This document shows positions 34,131 to 42,800 of a DNA stretch of 64,000 nucleotides, piece by piece; within the stretch, counting starts at the first letter, position 1, and the number at the start of each line of letters is the position of its first letter. The notes under the pieces are model-generated. The model was not told where the DNA came from. It saw nothing but the letters and a program-made list of their open reading frames with translations, and searched no databases. Both the position numbers and the translations under genes were made by a program. Source of the stretch: Pseudocitrobacter cyperus (lineage in GTDB: Bacteria > Pseudomonadota > Gammaproteobacteria > Enterobacterales > Enterobacteriaceae); contig NZ_JAYMYY010000003.1 in the NCBI RefSeq assembly GCF_039889165.1, forward strand, positions 186,001 through 250,000. The letters are read 5' to 3'.

Positions 34131-35223
34131 GGTTGTGCTCTATTGCCGCCCTGGGTTTGAGAAAGAGTGCGCTGCGGAAATCACCGATAAAGCCGCACGT
34201 CGCGAAGTTTTCGGCTTTGCGCGAGTAAAAGATAACTCGGGCTATGTGATTTTCGAGTGCTATCAGGAAGGTGATGCCGACAAACTGGCTCGCGAGCTGC
34301 CGTTTAGTTCACTGATTTTCGCGCGTCAGATGATAGTGGTTGGTGAGTTGTTGAAAGACTTACCGCCGGAAGATCGCATCACGCCGGTGGTAGGCATGTT
34401 GCAGGGCGTGGTGGAGAAGGGCGGCGACCTGCGTGTGGAAGTGGCCGACACCAACGAAAGCAAAGAACTGATGAAGTTCTGCCGTAAATTCACCGTTCCG
34501 CTGCGCGCGGCGCTGCGTGATGCTGGCGTGCTGACTAATTATGAAACACCGAAACGACCGGTAGTGCATGTGTTCTTCATCGCTCCGGGATGCTGCTATA
34601 CCGGATATTCATACACCACCAATAACTCCCCGTTCTATATGGGTATCCCGCGTCTGAAGTTCCCTTCAGATGCGCCAAGCCGTTCAACCCTGAAGCTGGA
34701 AGAGGCGTTCCATGTCTTTATCCCGGCAGACGAATGGGACGAGCGTCTGGCTAATGGCATGTATGCGGTTGACCTCGGGGCTTGTCCTGGCGGCTGGACT
34801 TATCAACTGGTGAAACGCAACATGTGGGTCTCCTCGGTTGATAATGGCCCGATGGCGCAAAGTCTGATGGATACCGGGCAGGTCACCTGGCTACGTGAAG
34901 ATGGTTTCCGCTATCGCCCAACTCGCAATAATATCTCATGGATGGTGTGCGATATGGTTGAAAGACCAGCAAAGGTGGCTGCGCTGATGGCCCAGTGGCT
35001 GGTGAACGGCTGGTGCCGCGAGACCATTTTCAACCTGAAGCTGCCGATGAAAAAGCGCTATGAAGAGCTGTCGCAGAACCTGGCGCATATCGAGCAGACG
35101 CTGAAGGATAACGGTATTAATGCGGAAATCCAGGCGCGTCAGTTGTACCATGACCGCGAAGAAGTGACTGTGCATGTGCGTCGCTGGTGGGCTGCGGTTG
35201 GTGGGCGTCGGGACGAGCGGTAA
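34123..35223 (+). CDS. rlmM: 23S rRNA 2'-O-ribose C2498 methyltransferase RlmM
   Basis: 366 residues from ATG 34123 (MNKVVLYCRPGFEKECA); an ATG three codons upstream is less likely. It uses SAM to methylate the ribose of C2498 in 23S rRNA. A THUMP domain lies in the N-terminal third. The Rossmann methyltransferase shows the SAM motif AVDLGACPGGWTYQLVKRN (~220-240) and the K-D-K-E type residues D in MVCDMVE and K in NLKLPMKKR. It is followed by repeat B, not by the fucose operon that stands here in E. coli. Confidence 0.96.
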   Translation: MNKVVLYCRPGFEKECAAEITDKAARREVFGFARVKDNSGYVIFECYQEGDADKLARELPFSSLIFARQMIVVGELLKDLPPEDRITPVVGMLQGVVEKGGDLRVEVADTNESKELMKFCRKFTVPLRAALRDAGVLTNYETPKRPVVHVFFIAPGCCYTGYSYTTNNSPFYMGIPRLKFPSDAPSRSTLKLEEAFHVFIPADEWDERLANGMYAVDLGACPGGWTYQLVKRNMWVSSVDNGPMAQSLMDTGQVTWLREDGFRYRPTRNNISWMVCDMVERPAKVAALMAQWLVNGWCRETIFNLKLPMKKRYEELSQNLAHIEQTLKDNGINAEIQARQLYHDREEVTVHVRRWWAAVGGRRDER

Positions 35224-35229
35224 GGTTGC

Positions 35230-35334
35230 CCCTCACCCCGCCCTCTCCCGCAGGGAGAGGGCGAAAACCGGCTCAGTTCTGTCAGATATGCACAATCGGT
35301 TCCCTCTCCCTGCGGGAGAGGGTTAGGGTGAGGG
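35230..35334. repeat. Mosaic palindromic repeat, copy B
   Basis: 105 bases with CCCTCACCC/GGGTGAGGG ends and two inner CCCTCTCCC...GGGAGAGGG palindromes. The right-hand half (CACAATCGGTTCCCTCTCCC) is nearly identical to copy C. It lies between the convergent ends of rlmM and xni, seven bases after one stop and five before the other, and is the entire intergenic region. Confidence 0.87.
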
Positions 35335-35339
35335 GGTCT

Positions 35340-36095
35340 CTACCGCACCAGTCGCAACTGCTGCAAATTCCCATCCAGTTGTAAATTCGTCTCCAGCCGC
35401 GCGACGTCGCGGCAGATAAATGCCATCTCTTTATGCTCTTCCAGCTTTTTGCGCCACTTCTCCGGCACGTTATCCAATTGCGCGTAGATGCCTTCCAGCG
35501 AACCAAACTCATTCAACAACTGCGTGGCGCTTTTAGGCCCGATTCCCGCCACCCCTGGCACTTTTGAACTGCTGATCCCCGCAAGCCCCCAGTAATCCGG
35601 CAGTTGTTCGGGCGTTACGCCAAATTCGCTGGCGATAAACGGCGCATCCAGCCAGCGTTTCTGAAAATAATCACGAATGCGAATAGTGGGTGAGAGTAGC
35701 TGGCAGTAGCCTTTGTCAGTAGAGACAATGGTCGCCTGATGCCCGGCCTGCGCGACCTTAACCGCAAGCGTCGCCGCAAGGTCATCGGCTTCGCTGCCCG
35801 GCAGCGCCCAGCACCTGAAACCGCGCTGTTCGAACGCCGCACGCAATGCGGGCATTTCTTCGACCAGCGTGTCCGGCATCGGTGCCCGGCCCGCTTTATA
35901 GTCGGGCAGACGCTGGTGCCGCCAGCCCTGGCCTCTTTCCTCATCATCAAACACGGCTACCACGTGAGTGGGCTGACTGTGGGCAATCAGTTGCTCCAGC
36001 GCCCGCAGGCATGTTTCACCGCAGGGCGACCCCTGCACGGCATGAATGCGGCGAATCAAATTGAGTGCGTCGACGATAAGCAGATGAACGGACAC
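35340..36095 (-). CDS. xni: Flap endonuclease Xni (exonuclease IX, YgdG)
   Basis: 251 residues, E. coli length. It resembles the 5'-nuclease domain of DNA polymerase I. Acidic metal-site motifs are visible: LLIVDALNLIRR at the N terminus, VAVFDDEERGQGW and LPGSEADDLAATLA. The helix-hairpin-helix GIGPKSATQLLNEFG (~185-199) contacts DNA and potassium. Xni binds flap substrates and, with PolA, shares an essential 5'-nuclease role in DNA replication. It is a single gene between repeat B and sdaB. Confidence 0.95.
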   Translation of the reverse strand: MSVHLLIVDALNLIRRIHAVQGSPCGETCLRALEQLIAHSQPTHVVAVFDDEERGQGWRHQRLPDYKAGRAPMPDTLVEEMPALRAAFEQRGFRCWALPGSEADDLAATLAVKVAQAGHQATIVSTDKGYCQLLSPTIRIRDYFQKRWLDAPFIASEFGVTPEQLPDYWGLAGISSSKVPGVAGIGPKSATQLLNEFGSLEGIYAQLDNVPEKWRKKLEEHKEMAFICRDVARLETNLQLDGNLQQLRLVR

Positions 36096-36182
36096 CGGGG
36101 CCTCCTTGTAACAATTGAGGCTAGGGTAACATTTGCATCAGAGGGAGGCTACGCGGGATAAAAAATCGGGAAGGAGAGTCGC

Positions 36183-36216
36183 AAAAACTGCCCGGCAGCA
36201 TGACGCCACCGGACAG
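36183..36216 (-). terminator. Terminator of sdaC-sdaB
   Basis: On the minus strand CTGTCCGG (36209-36216) pairs with CCGGGCAG (36188-36195, one G-T pair), followed by five Us (A run 36183-36187). It lies just past the sdaB stop. Confidence 0.75.
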
Positions 36217-36224
36217 TGGGGGGG

Positions 36225-37592
36225 TTAATCGCAGGCTACTACTTTCATGGCCAGTCCACCGCGAGAGGTTTCGCGATACTTAGCGTTCATGTCTTTACCT
36301 GTTTCATACATGGTTTCGATAACCTTATCGAGACACACGCGCGGCTGGCTGGTACGGCGCAGCGCCATACGTGCCGCATTGACCGCTTTCACGGAGGCAA
36401 TCGCGTTACGCTCGATACACGGCACCTGAACCTGACCCGCTACCGGGTCGCAGGTCAAACCGAGGTTATGCTCCATACCGATTTCAGCGGCGATGCACAC
36501 CTGCGCCGGGCTGCCGCCAAGCAGTTCGGCCAGCCCTGCGGCAGCCATTGAGCATGCAACGCCCACTTCACCCTGACAGCCGACTTCCGCACCGGAAATC
36601 GAGGCGTTCATTTTGTAAAGCGAACCGATAGCGCTGGCCACCAGCAGATAGCGCGCCAGTGAGTTAGCGTTCACTTCACGGATAAATTTGTCGTAGTACG
36701 CCAGTACCGCCGGGACGATACCGCAGGCACCGTTTGTTGGTGCCGTTACCACACGCCCGCCCGCGGCATTTTCTTCGTTTACCGCCAGGGCGAACATGTT
36801 GATCCAGTCGACGACTGCCATTGGGTCGCTGCTGATTTTATCCTGACTGACCAGCATGCGACGCAGTGCGGACGCACGGCGCGGTACGCGCAGTTTGCCA
36901 GGCAGGACGCCTTCGGTGGTGGTGCCATGCTCGATGCCGCCTTTCATCACGGCCCAGACGTCAGCAAAGTGCTTTTCCAGCTCTTCTTTACTGTGCAACG
37001 CCAGTTCGTTTTGCATCATCAGGCCCGAGAGAGAAAGTCCTGTCTCGTCGCAATGGCGTTGCAAGTCCGCCGCGCTGCTGTACGGATAAGGTACGGCAAC
37101 CGGCGCGTCAGTTTGCTGGCCGAAGTGCTCTTCATCGACGATAAAGCCGCCGCCGATGGAATAATAGGTTTTGCTGTAAACCGCTTTTTCGCCCGCCAGT
37201 GCGGTGATGCGCATGCCGTTTTCATGCAATGAAAGGTTGTCGGCATGGAAGTTCATGCACTTATCAACCGGGAACTCCACTTCGTGCTGGCCGTTTGCCA
37301 GCAGTAAACGACCATGGGTGTTTACGTCCTGGATAAAGCCAGGGATGCTGTCGATATCGACGGTGTCCGGTAGATTACCTGCCAGGCCCATGATGATGGC
37401 GATATCGGTATGGTGCCCCTTTCCGGTGAGGGAAAGTGAGCCATAAACATCGACGACGACGCGGGTGATGTCGGTCAGGAGCCCACGCGCAATCAAGTCG
37501 TCCGTGAATTGTTTGCCTGCTTTCATTGGCCCGACAGTATGAGAGCTGGAAGGACCAATGCCGATTTTGAAGATATCGAATACGCTGATCAT
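36225..37592 (-). CDS. sdaB: L-serine deaminase SdaB (L-serine dehydratase 2)
   Basis: 455 residues, E. coli length. It converts serine to pyruvate and ammonia with a labile [4Fe-4S] cluster. The beta domain (1-~160) includes IGIGPSSSHTVGPMKAGKQF. The alpha domain holds the cluster cysteines, in NGACGIVPAVLAYY, GLTCDPVAGQVQVPC and the C-terminal part; the final residue region AMKVVACD is the tail Cys that can block the site. The serine carrier gene sdaC is upstream, 54 bases away with a hairpin between. Confidence 0.97.
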   Translation of the reverse strand: MISVFDIFKIGIGPSSSHTVGPMKAGKQFTDDLIARGLLTDITRVVVDVYGSLSLTGKGHHTDIAIIMGLAGNLPDTVDIDSIPGFIQDVNTHGRLLLANGQHEVEFPVDKCMNFHADNLSLHENGMRITALAGEKAVYSKTYYSIGGGFIVDEEHFGQQTDAPVAVPYPYSSAADLQRHCDETGLSLSGLMMQNELALHSKEELEKHFADVWAVMKGGIEHGTTTEGVLPGKLRVPRRASALRRMLVSQDKISSDPMAVVDWINMFALAVNEENAAGGRVVTAPTNGACGIVPAVLAYYDKFIREVNANSLARYLLVASAIGSLYKMNASISGAEVGCQGEVGVACSMAAAGLAELLGGSPAQVCIAAEIGMEHNLGLTCDPVAGQVQVPCIERNAIASVKAVNAARMALRRTSQPRVCLDKVIETMYETGKDMNAKYRETSRGGLAMKVVACD

Positions 37593-37617
37593 ATTGCGTC
37601 CATTGCTGTAGAGAGAA

Positions 37618-37637
37618 GCGCCGCCCGAAGGCGGCGC
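37618..37637 (-). other. Intercistronic hairpin between sdaC and sdaB
   Basis: A perfect 8-bp GC-only stem GCGCCGCC/GGCGGCGC with a CGAA loop in the 54-base gap. With no U-tract it is more likely an mRNA processing or stabilising element that sets the sdaC:sdaB ratio than a terminator. Confidence 0.6.
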
Positions 37638-37646
37638 GGGGGGATA

Positions 37647-38936
37647 TTAGCTGAACAGAGAGTAGAAGATAGCGGAGATAGCAATCAGGCCCATAATCAC
37701 AACGAATACGTTGCTGATGTGACCGCTGTATTTACGCATCGCCGGTACTTTCTGAATCGCATACATCGGCATCAGGAACAGAATCATCGCGATAACCGGG
37801 CCGCCCAGGGTTTCAATCATACCCAGGATGCTTGGGTTCAGGGTCGCCACAATCCAGGTGGTAACCAGCATGAACAGCGCAGTGATTTTGTTCAGTTTGT
37901 TGATTTCGATGGATTTGCCTTTGCCACGCAGAGACTTAATCACCATCCCGTTAAAGCCTTCACGTGCACCCAGGTAGTGGCCCAGGAACGATTTAGTGAT
38001 AGCGATAATCGCGATAATTGGCGCCATCCATTCGATGAAGGAGACGTTAAAGTGGTTCGCCAGGTAAGACAGAATCGAGATGTTCTGTGCTTTTGCCGCC
38101 GCCAGGTCTGCCGGAGTCAGGCTCAGTACGCAACTGAAGACGAAGAACATCACCGTCAGCACCATCATGACGTGTGCGCATGCCAGGATTTTAGAACATT
38201 TTTTCTCTGCATCCTGACCGTACTCTTCACGTTTCGCCACGGCGAAGGAGGAGATGATCGGAGAGTGGTTAAAGGAGAAAACCATCACCGGAATTGCCAG
38301 CCACAGCGTCATCCACAGACCATTACCGGTAGAGTTTGCTGAGCTAAAGGACAGGGTTTCCAGCGCCGCGCCGCTCCACTGAGGAATGAGGTACAGAGCC
38401 AGCAACATCAGGGCTGCAACAAACGGGAATACCAGAATACTCATCGCTTTGACGATCATTTGCTCACCGAAGCGAACGATGGTCATCATGCCAACGATCA
38501 GGATCAGCGACAGAATCGCACGCGGCGGTGCAGTCATCTGTAACTGGTGCGTCATGAAGCTTTCAACGGTATTGGTGATGGCGACGCTGTATACCAACAA
38601 AATCGGGTAGATAGCGAAGAAGTAAAGCAGGGTAATCAGTTTGCCTGCGCCCACGCCAAAGTGCTCTTCAACCACTTCGGTGATGTCTTCGCCCGGGTTT
38701 TTACCGGACAGAACGAAGCGGGTCAGGCCGCGGTGTGCGAAGTAGGTCATTGGGAAGGCGAGAATTGCCATAATAATCAGCGGGATCATGCCGCCAACGC
38801 CTGCGTTAATCGGCAGGAACAATACGCCCGCGCCGATGGCTGTGCCGTAAAGACCCAGCATCCACATGGTATCAGTTTTGCGCCATCCGCTAGCGGATTC
38901 TGTTGACGCGATGGTGCTGGTTTGAGTGCTTTCCAT
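37647..38936 (-). CDS. sdaC: Serine/proton symporter SdaC (DlsT)
   Basis: 429 residues from ATG at 38934-38936 (MESTQTSTIASTESA), the E. coli length; an upstream ATG would add 16 unconserved residues across the ribosome site. It has eleven predicted membrane helices of the HAAAP family (TDTMWMLGLYGTAIGAGVLF is the conserved first helix). It imports serine with protons, feeding SdaB encoded downstream in the same operon. A strong ribosome site (CAGGAG) precedes it. Confidence 0.97.
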   Translation of the reverse strand: MESTQTSTIASTESASGWRKTDTMWMLGLYGTAIGAGVLFLPINAGVGGMIPLIIMAILAFPMTYFAHRGLTRFVLSGKNPGEDITEVVEEHFGVGAGKLITLLYFFAIYPILLVYSVAITNTVESFMTHQLQMTAPPRAILSLILIVGMMTIVRFGEQMIVKAMSILVFPFVAALMLLALYLIPQWSGAALETLSFSSANSTGNGLWMTLWLAIPVMVFSFNHSPIISSFAVAKREEYGQDAEKKCSKILACAHVMMVLTVMFFVFSCVLSLTPADLAAAKAQNISILSYLANHFNVSFIEWMAPIIAIIAITKSFLGHYLGAREGFNGMVIKSLRGKGKSIEINKLNKITALFMLVTTWIVATLNPSILGMIETLGGPVIAMILFLMPMYAIQKVPAMRKYSGHISNVFVVIMGLIAISAIFYSLFS

Positions 38937-39496
38937 CTGTTTCTCCTGGAGGAAGGAAAATTGTCGGTTTTTAGTTAATTCCAATGGAATTAGGGCCGAC
39001 AGTAATATGAAATCTTTTTAGCGATGGTTTTTTTATGATTTTCACCCATCACTGTGACGGCCGGAAAGATACATTTAACTGATGAATCTATCAGTGATCA
39101 TGATCCCAAATGTAATAATTCACTCCTCTTAGCTGTGTTTGCAGTTCATCTGCCTGTGATTGTTATTTGGGCAGAAATTTATGGTCGCAAAAGCTAGCAT
39201 CAGCAGTATTGTTGGTAAACAGGGGAGGCTGTAAATTCGCGTTTTTCACCAATAAAAGTGTTTAAAACAGCGTTTTAGGTTGTTTATTTGTCTTTGTTGT
39301 CAATAATTAACGCTTTACTCAGAGCGCAAACGATTGAGGAAATGTAATAACAATAAGTGAGGGTTATTATTTTTTGTTCAGCGGTATCAGCGTGTATGTT
39401 GGGAAAAGTGCGTAAGGGCAGGGTTTTATGCTAATAGATTCAACGGGCAAGAGGGATAAGTCGCCCGAGGATCGGGCGACATTAAGGCTGGCGTTA
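38937..39496. promoter_or_regulatory. sdaC upstream region / ppnN 3' region
   Basis: 560 bases between the sdaC start and the ppnN stop, AT-rich. The sdaCB promoter must lie here; the stretch 39046-39110 has several TGATCA/GTGA-type half-sites that could bind CRP, none a full palindrome. Close to ppnN, GTCGCCCG/CGGGCGAC (39460-39467, 39473-39480) forms an 8-bp hairpin that may end ppnN. At 39345-39376, TAATAAC/GTTATTA followed by Ts on the plus strand looks like a weak terminator with no known gene before it. Confidence 0.5.
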
Positions 39497-40861
39497 TCAG
39501 GCCATAATTTCGTAGCAAGGGATATATGCGGAGCCTGGCAGCTTCATACGGTGCTGGGCGACGAAACCCTGCAACAGATCGTCCATACGGCGCATCATCG
39601 CTTTATCGCCGTGGATCTTATACGGCCCGTGCTCTTCGATGGCGCGAATACCCACTTCTTTCACGTTACCGGCGACAATCCCTGAGAAGGCGCGGCGCAG
39701 GTCGGCGGCCAGTACTTCTACAGGTTGGTCAGGATAAAGTTTCAGGTTCGCCATGTTTTCATGGGTTGGTTCGAACGGCAATTGCAGGTCAGGGGCTATC
39801 TTAATCGACCAGTTAAAGCTGTAAGCATCGCCCGTATCGCGACGGTTCTCCTTCACCAGCGGCATCGCTTTTTTCATCTGACGGGCCACCTCTGCGGCAT
39901 CATCTATGATGATTTTGTAGTGACGGCGCGCGCTTTCACCCAAAGTATGTACGATAAACTCATCCAGTACGCGGAAGTAGTCAGCGCTCTCTTTCGGGCC
40001 GGTAAGGATGAGCGGCAGCACCTGATTTTTATTCGCCGGATTCATCAGAATGCCCAGCAGGTAAAGCAGCTCTTCCGCCGTTCCGACGCCGCCGGGGAAG
40101 ATGATAATACCGTGAGCGATACGCACAAACGCTTCGAGGCGTTTTTCAATATCCGGCATAATGATCAGCTCATTAACCAGCGGGTTAGGCGGTTCAGCGG
40201 CAATAATTGACGGTTCAGTCATGCCGATGAAACGGCCTTCTTTGTAACGCTGCTGTGCGTGACCTACCGCCGCGCCTTTCATCGGCGCTTCCATCGCGCC
40301 CGGGCCGCACCCGGTGCAGATATTTAGCTCGCGCAGGCCAAGCTGATTCCCCACACGACGCGCATACAGGTATTCATTTTCGTTAATTGAGTGACCGCCC
40401 CAGCAAACCACCATGCTCGGTGCTTCACCAACGTGCAGCGCCCGGGCGTTGCGCAGAATACTGAAAACCAGGTTAGTGATATGAGTTGAGCTTTCCAGAT
40501 CGAGATTCGGGAAGCGCACGGTGTTATGGATTTGCCCGTAGACGAACAGGATATCGCGCAGAACGGCGAACAGGTTGGCCTGCAACGAGCGAATAATGTG
40601 ACCATCAACGAACGCCTCTTCAGGCGGGTTGATGAGTTCAAGCTTCACGCCACGCTCGCGGCGCAGCACGTTAATGTCGAAATTCTCAAAACGGGACAGC
40701 AGTTCTTTACTGTTATCGGTCAGGCTGCCTGAATTTAGTACCGCCAGCGAGCAGTTACGAAACAGATGGTACAGGTCGCTGCTGGCCGTGCGTTTAAGCA
40801 TATCGACTTCCAGTTGCGACAACATATCCATTGAGCCAAGCGGGCTAATATGTGTAATCAA
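39497..40861 (-). CDS. ppnN: Nucleosidase PpnN (YgdH), ppGpp-binding
   Basis: 454 residues, E. coli length. PpnN cleaves purine and pyrimidine nucleoside monophosphates to base and ribose-5-phosphate. It is activated by (p)ppGpp binding between subunits, helping cells trade growth for tolerance. The lysine-decarboxylase-like (LOG) fold shows GCGPGAMEAPMKGAAVGH and PGGVGTAEELLYLLG (the PGGxGTxxE motif, ~310-325). The N- and C-terminal extensions of the family are both present. The (p)ppGpp synthase gene relA is also in this window. Confidence 0.95.
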   Translation of the reverse strand: MITHISPLGSMDMLSQLEVDMLKRTASSDLYHLFRNCSLAVLNSGSLTDNSKELLSRFENFDINVLRRERGVKLELINPPEEAFVDGHIIRSLQANLFAVLRDILFVYGQIHNTVRFPNLDLESSTHITNLVFSILRNARALHVGEAPSMVVCWGGHSINENEYLYARRVGNQLGLRELNICTGCGPGAMEAPMKGAAVGHAQQRYKEGRFIGMTEPSIIAAEPPNPLVNELIIMPDIEKRLEAFVRIAHGIIIFPGGVGTAEELLYLLGILMNPANKNQVLPLILTGPKESADYFRVLDEFIVHTLGESARRHYKIIIDDAAEVARQMKKAMPLVKENRRDTGDAYSFNWSIKIAPDLQLPFEPTHENMANLKLYPDQPVEVLAADLRRAFSGIVAGNVKEVGIRAIEEHGPYKIHGDKAMMRRMDDLLQGFVAQHRMKLPGSAYIPCYEIMA

Positions 40862-40996
40862 GTGAGCTCCTTACGGGACGAGAATCGTCTTCCCTGCTGA
40901 TTACAATAGCCTTGCCTGTAGGAATACTACAACCACCCTGTGCAGGAGAATGGCTGTAAATTGAGAAATTATTGAGGTTTGTGAGGGGGATGGGGG

Positions 40997-41125
40997 CCCT
41001 CACCCCGGCCCTCTCCCACAGGGAGAGGGAGAAAACAGCGCAGAACGTAACAATGTGCACAATCGGTTCCCTCTCAATGTGCACAATCGGTTCCCTCTCC
41101 CCGTGGGAGAGGGTTAGGGTGAGGG
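40997..41125. repeat. Mosaic palindromic repeat, copy C (internally duplicated)
   Basis: 129 bases with the family's CCCTCACCCC/GGGTGAGGG ends and inner palindromes. The segment AATGTGCACAATCGGTTCCC is present twice in tandem (from about 41051 and 41076), explaining the extra ~24 bases over copies A and B. It lies between the ppnN start side and the queF stop. Confidence 0.87.
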
Positions 41126-41130
41126 GGCCC

Positions 41131-41976
41131 TTACTGCCTGACCAGCCGACCAACCGCCGGTACAAATTCCGTATTCGAACGCCACGGGTTGATATCCAGC
41201 CCGCCGCGACGGGTATAGCGCGCATAAACGCTGAGTTTTTCCGGCTGACAGAAGCGCAGAATATCGCTGAAGATACGCTCGACACACTGCTCGTGAAATT
41301 CATTATGGTGGCGGAACGACACCAGATAACGCAGCAGCTTTTCGCGGTCAATCTGCGGCCCGCGATACTGAATTTGCACGGAGCCCCAGTCGGGCTGGTG
41401 AGTGATCAGGCAGTTGGATTTCAGCAGGTGGCTGACCAGCGTCTCTTCGACTGTTTTATTTGCCGTCGCGTTCAGCAGGTAGTCAGCATTAAACTCATAG
41501 TTATCAATCTCGATATCCTGAGAATCAATGCAGGTGCCGTGGAAGTGCGCAACAGGCTGCCCTTCAATCTCATCAAGACGATAAAGCGATACAGATACGT
41601 CACCCTGCGCGCAGGCGCGGAGATCGCGCTCAAGCGTATTACGAACGTCATCCCATGAGGCGAAGCGAGTCTGGTTAAAGCTGTTCAGGTAGAGCTTAAA
41701 GCTCTTGGATTCCACCAGATTCACGGTGGTGTGGCTCAGTTCCACATGGCCCACCGCTACCTGCGGCAATCCTCTGGCGTTCAGCCAGGAGAGTTCATAC
41801 AACGTCCAGATATCACCGCCATGAAACGGTAGCGCATCGGCACGTAAATCGAGCGGATCGCGATTAAGGCTACGTGGAACACCCTGTAACAGTGCGGCAT
41901 CGTAAGTATCACGGTAATCCGTTGATTTACCCAGTGTCAGGCCGCTCAGAGCCTGATGATTATCATAAGAAGACAT
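41131..41976 (-). CDS. queF: NADPH-dependent 7-cyano-7-deazaguanine reductase QueF
   Basis: 281 residues, the long (YqcD) two-domain form. It reduces the nitrile preQ0 to preQ1, the last free-base step of queuosine synthesis. The QueF motif NLVESKSFKLYLNSFNQTR (NADPH site, ~80-98) and the catalytic Cys in LLKSNCLITHQPDWGS (~190) with the nearby Asp are present. queE and queD of the same pathway lie at 61.4-62.5 kb. syd is divergent. Confidence 0.96.
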   Translation of the reverse strand: MSSYDNHQALSGLTLGKSTDYRDTYDAALLQGVPRSLNRDPLDLRADALPFHGGDIWTLYELSWLNARGLPQVAVGHVELSHTTVNLVESKSFKLYLNSFNQTRFASWDDVRNTLERDLRACAQGDVSVSLYRLDEIEGQPVAHFHGTCIDSQDIEIDNYEFNADYLLNATANKTVEETLVSHLLKSNCLITHQPDWGSVQIQYRGPQIDREKLLRYLVSFRHHNEFHEQCVERIFSDILRFCQPEKLSVYARYTRRGGLDINPWRSNTEFVPAVGRLVRQ

Positions 41977-42044
41977 GTTTCACCGTTATAAAGCAGGTAG
42001 ACTATACGCCAAGTGTAACCTGACTAAACAGAAGAGAGAAATCG

Positions 42045-42590
42045 GTGGACCATCAGACTGCAGAAGCGCTCCAGGCTTTTACCCAACGTTATTGTGACGC
42101 ATGGCAGCAGCAGAATCACTGCTGGCCGCGCAGCGAAGAGCTGTACGGCGTCGCCTCTCCCTGCATTGTGAATACCACCGATGATGCGGTTTTCTGGCAG
42201 CCGCTGCCATTTAGTGGTGAACAAAATGTAAATGCCGTTGAACGCGCGCTGGACATTGTGGTACAACCACCGCTTCATACTTATTATACCACTCAGTTTG
42301 CCGGCGATATGGAAGCGCGTTTTGCCGGGCAGCGACTGACGTTATTGCAGGTATGGAGCCCGGACGACTTTCGTCGTGTGCAGGAGAATCTGATCGGCCA
42401 CCTGGTGACTCAGAAACGCCTGAAGCTATCGCCGACGCTGTTTATCGCCACTCTGGAAAGCGAACTGGATGTGATTTCCGTCTGTAATATGAGTGGTGAA
42501 GTGGTTAAAGAGACGCTCGGTACCCGTAAACGCCAGACACTCGCACCTTCTCTTGAGAGCTTTCTCAATCAATTAGACCCCGATTTGTAA
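42045..42590 (+). CDS. syd: SecY-interacting protein Syd
   Basis: 181 residues, E. coli length (MDHQTAEALQAFTQRYCDAW). Syd is a cytosolic-face protein that binds SecY and interferes with faulty SecYEG complexes. The conserved segments QNVNAVERALDIVVQPPLHTYY and FRRVQENLIGHLVTQKR are present; the latter basic/hydrophobic patch fits SecY loop contact. It is divergent from queF and upstream of csrB on the same strand. Confidence 0.93.
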   Translation: MDHQTAEALQAFTQRYCDAWQQQNHCWPRSEELYGVASPCIVNTTDDAVFWQPLPFSGEQNVNAVERALDIVVQPPLHTYYTTQFAGDMEARFAGQRLTLLQVWSPDDFRRVQENLIGHLVTQKRLKLSPTLFIATLESELDVISVCNMSGEVVKETLGTRKRQTLAPSLESFLNQLDPDL

Positions 42591-42609
42591 TCCACTTTGC
42601 CCGATTGTC

Positions 42610-42627
42610 TGTGAGAGATCTCTTACA
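42610..42627 (+). promoter_or_regulatory. UvrY (SirA) binding palindrome upstream of csrB
   Basis: TGTGAGAGATCTCTTACA is an almost perfect 18-base palindrome matching the known UvrY site upstream of csrB. It lies about 180 bases before the RNA start, just after the syd stop. Further half-sites (TGTAGGAG at 42633, TGTAAGAC at 42767) follow. The cognate sensor kinase gene barA is at 50668-53421. Confidence 0.85.
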
Positions 42628-42800
42628 TGCCTTGTAGGAGATCGCCAGGACATAAGTAAGACAGGCACTGAATGATTTTTTTGTTTTCCTTACAAAACAA
42701 ATAATTGAGATTTTCCTTAGGTACTTTCATATGAAAATGTCCTTACAGGATTGTCTGAAGAGGCCTTGTAAGACGGGGCGTAATAAGCGATTCTATCTCC

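Noticed and set aside
37509..38342. 277-codon plus-strand frame across sdaB-sdaC
   Set aside because: Antisense to two clear genes and their gap; no family features.
40972..41658. 228-codon plus-strand frame
   Set aside because: Starts in repeat C and continues antisense to queF; phrases such as SLSPWERVRVRG are translations of the repeat.
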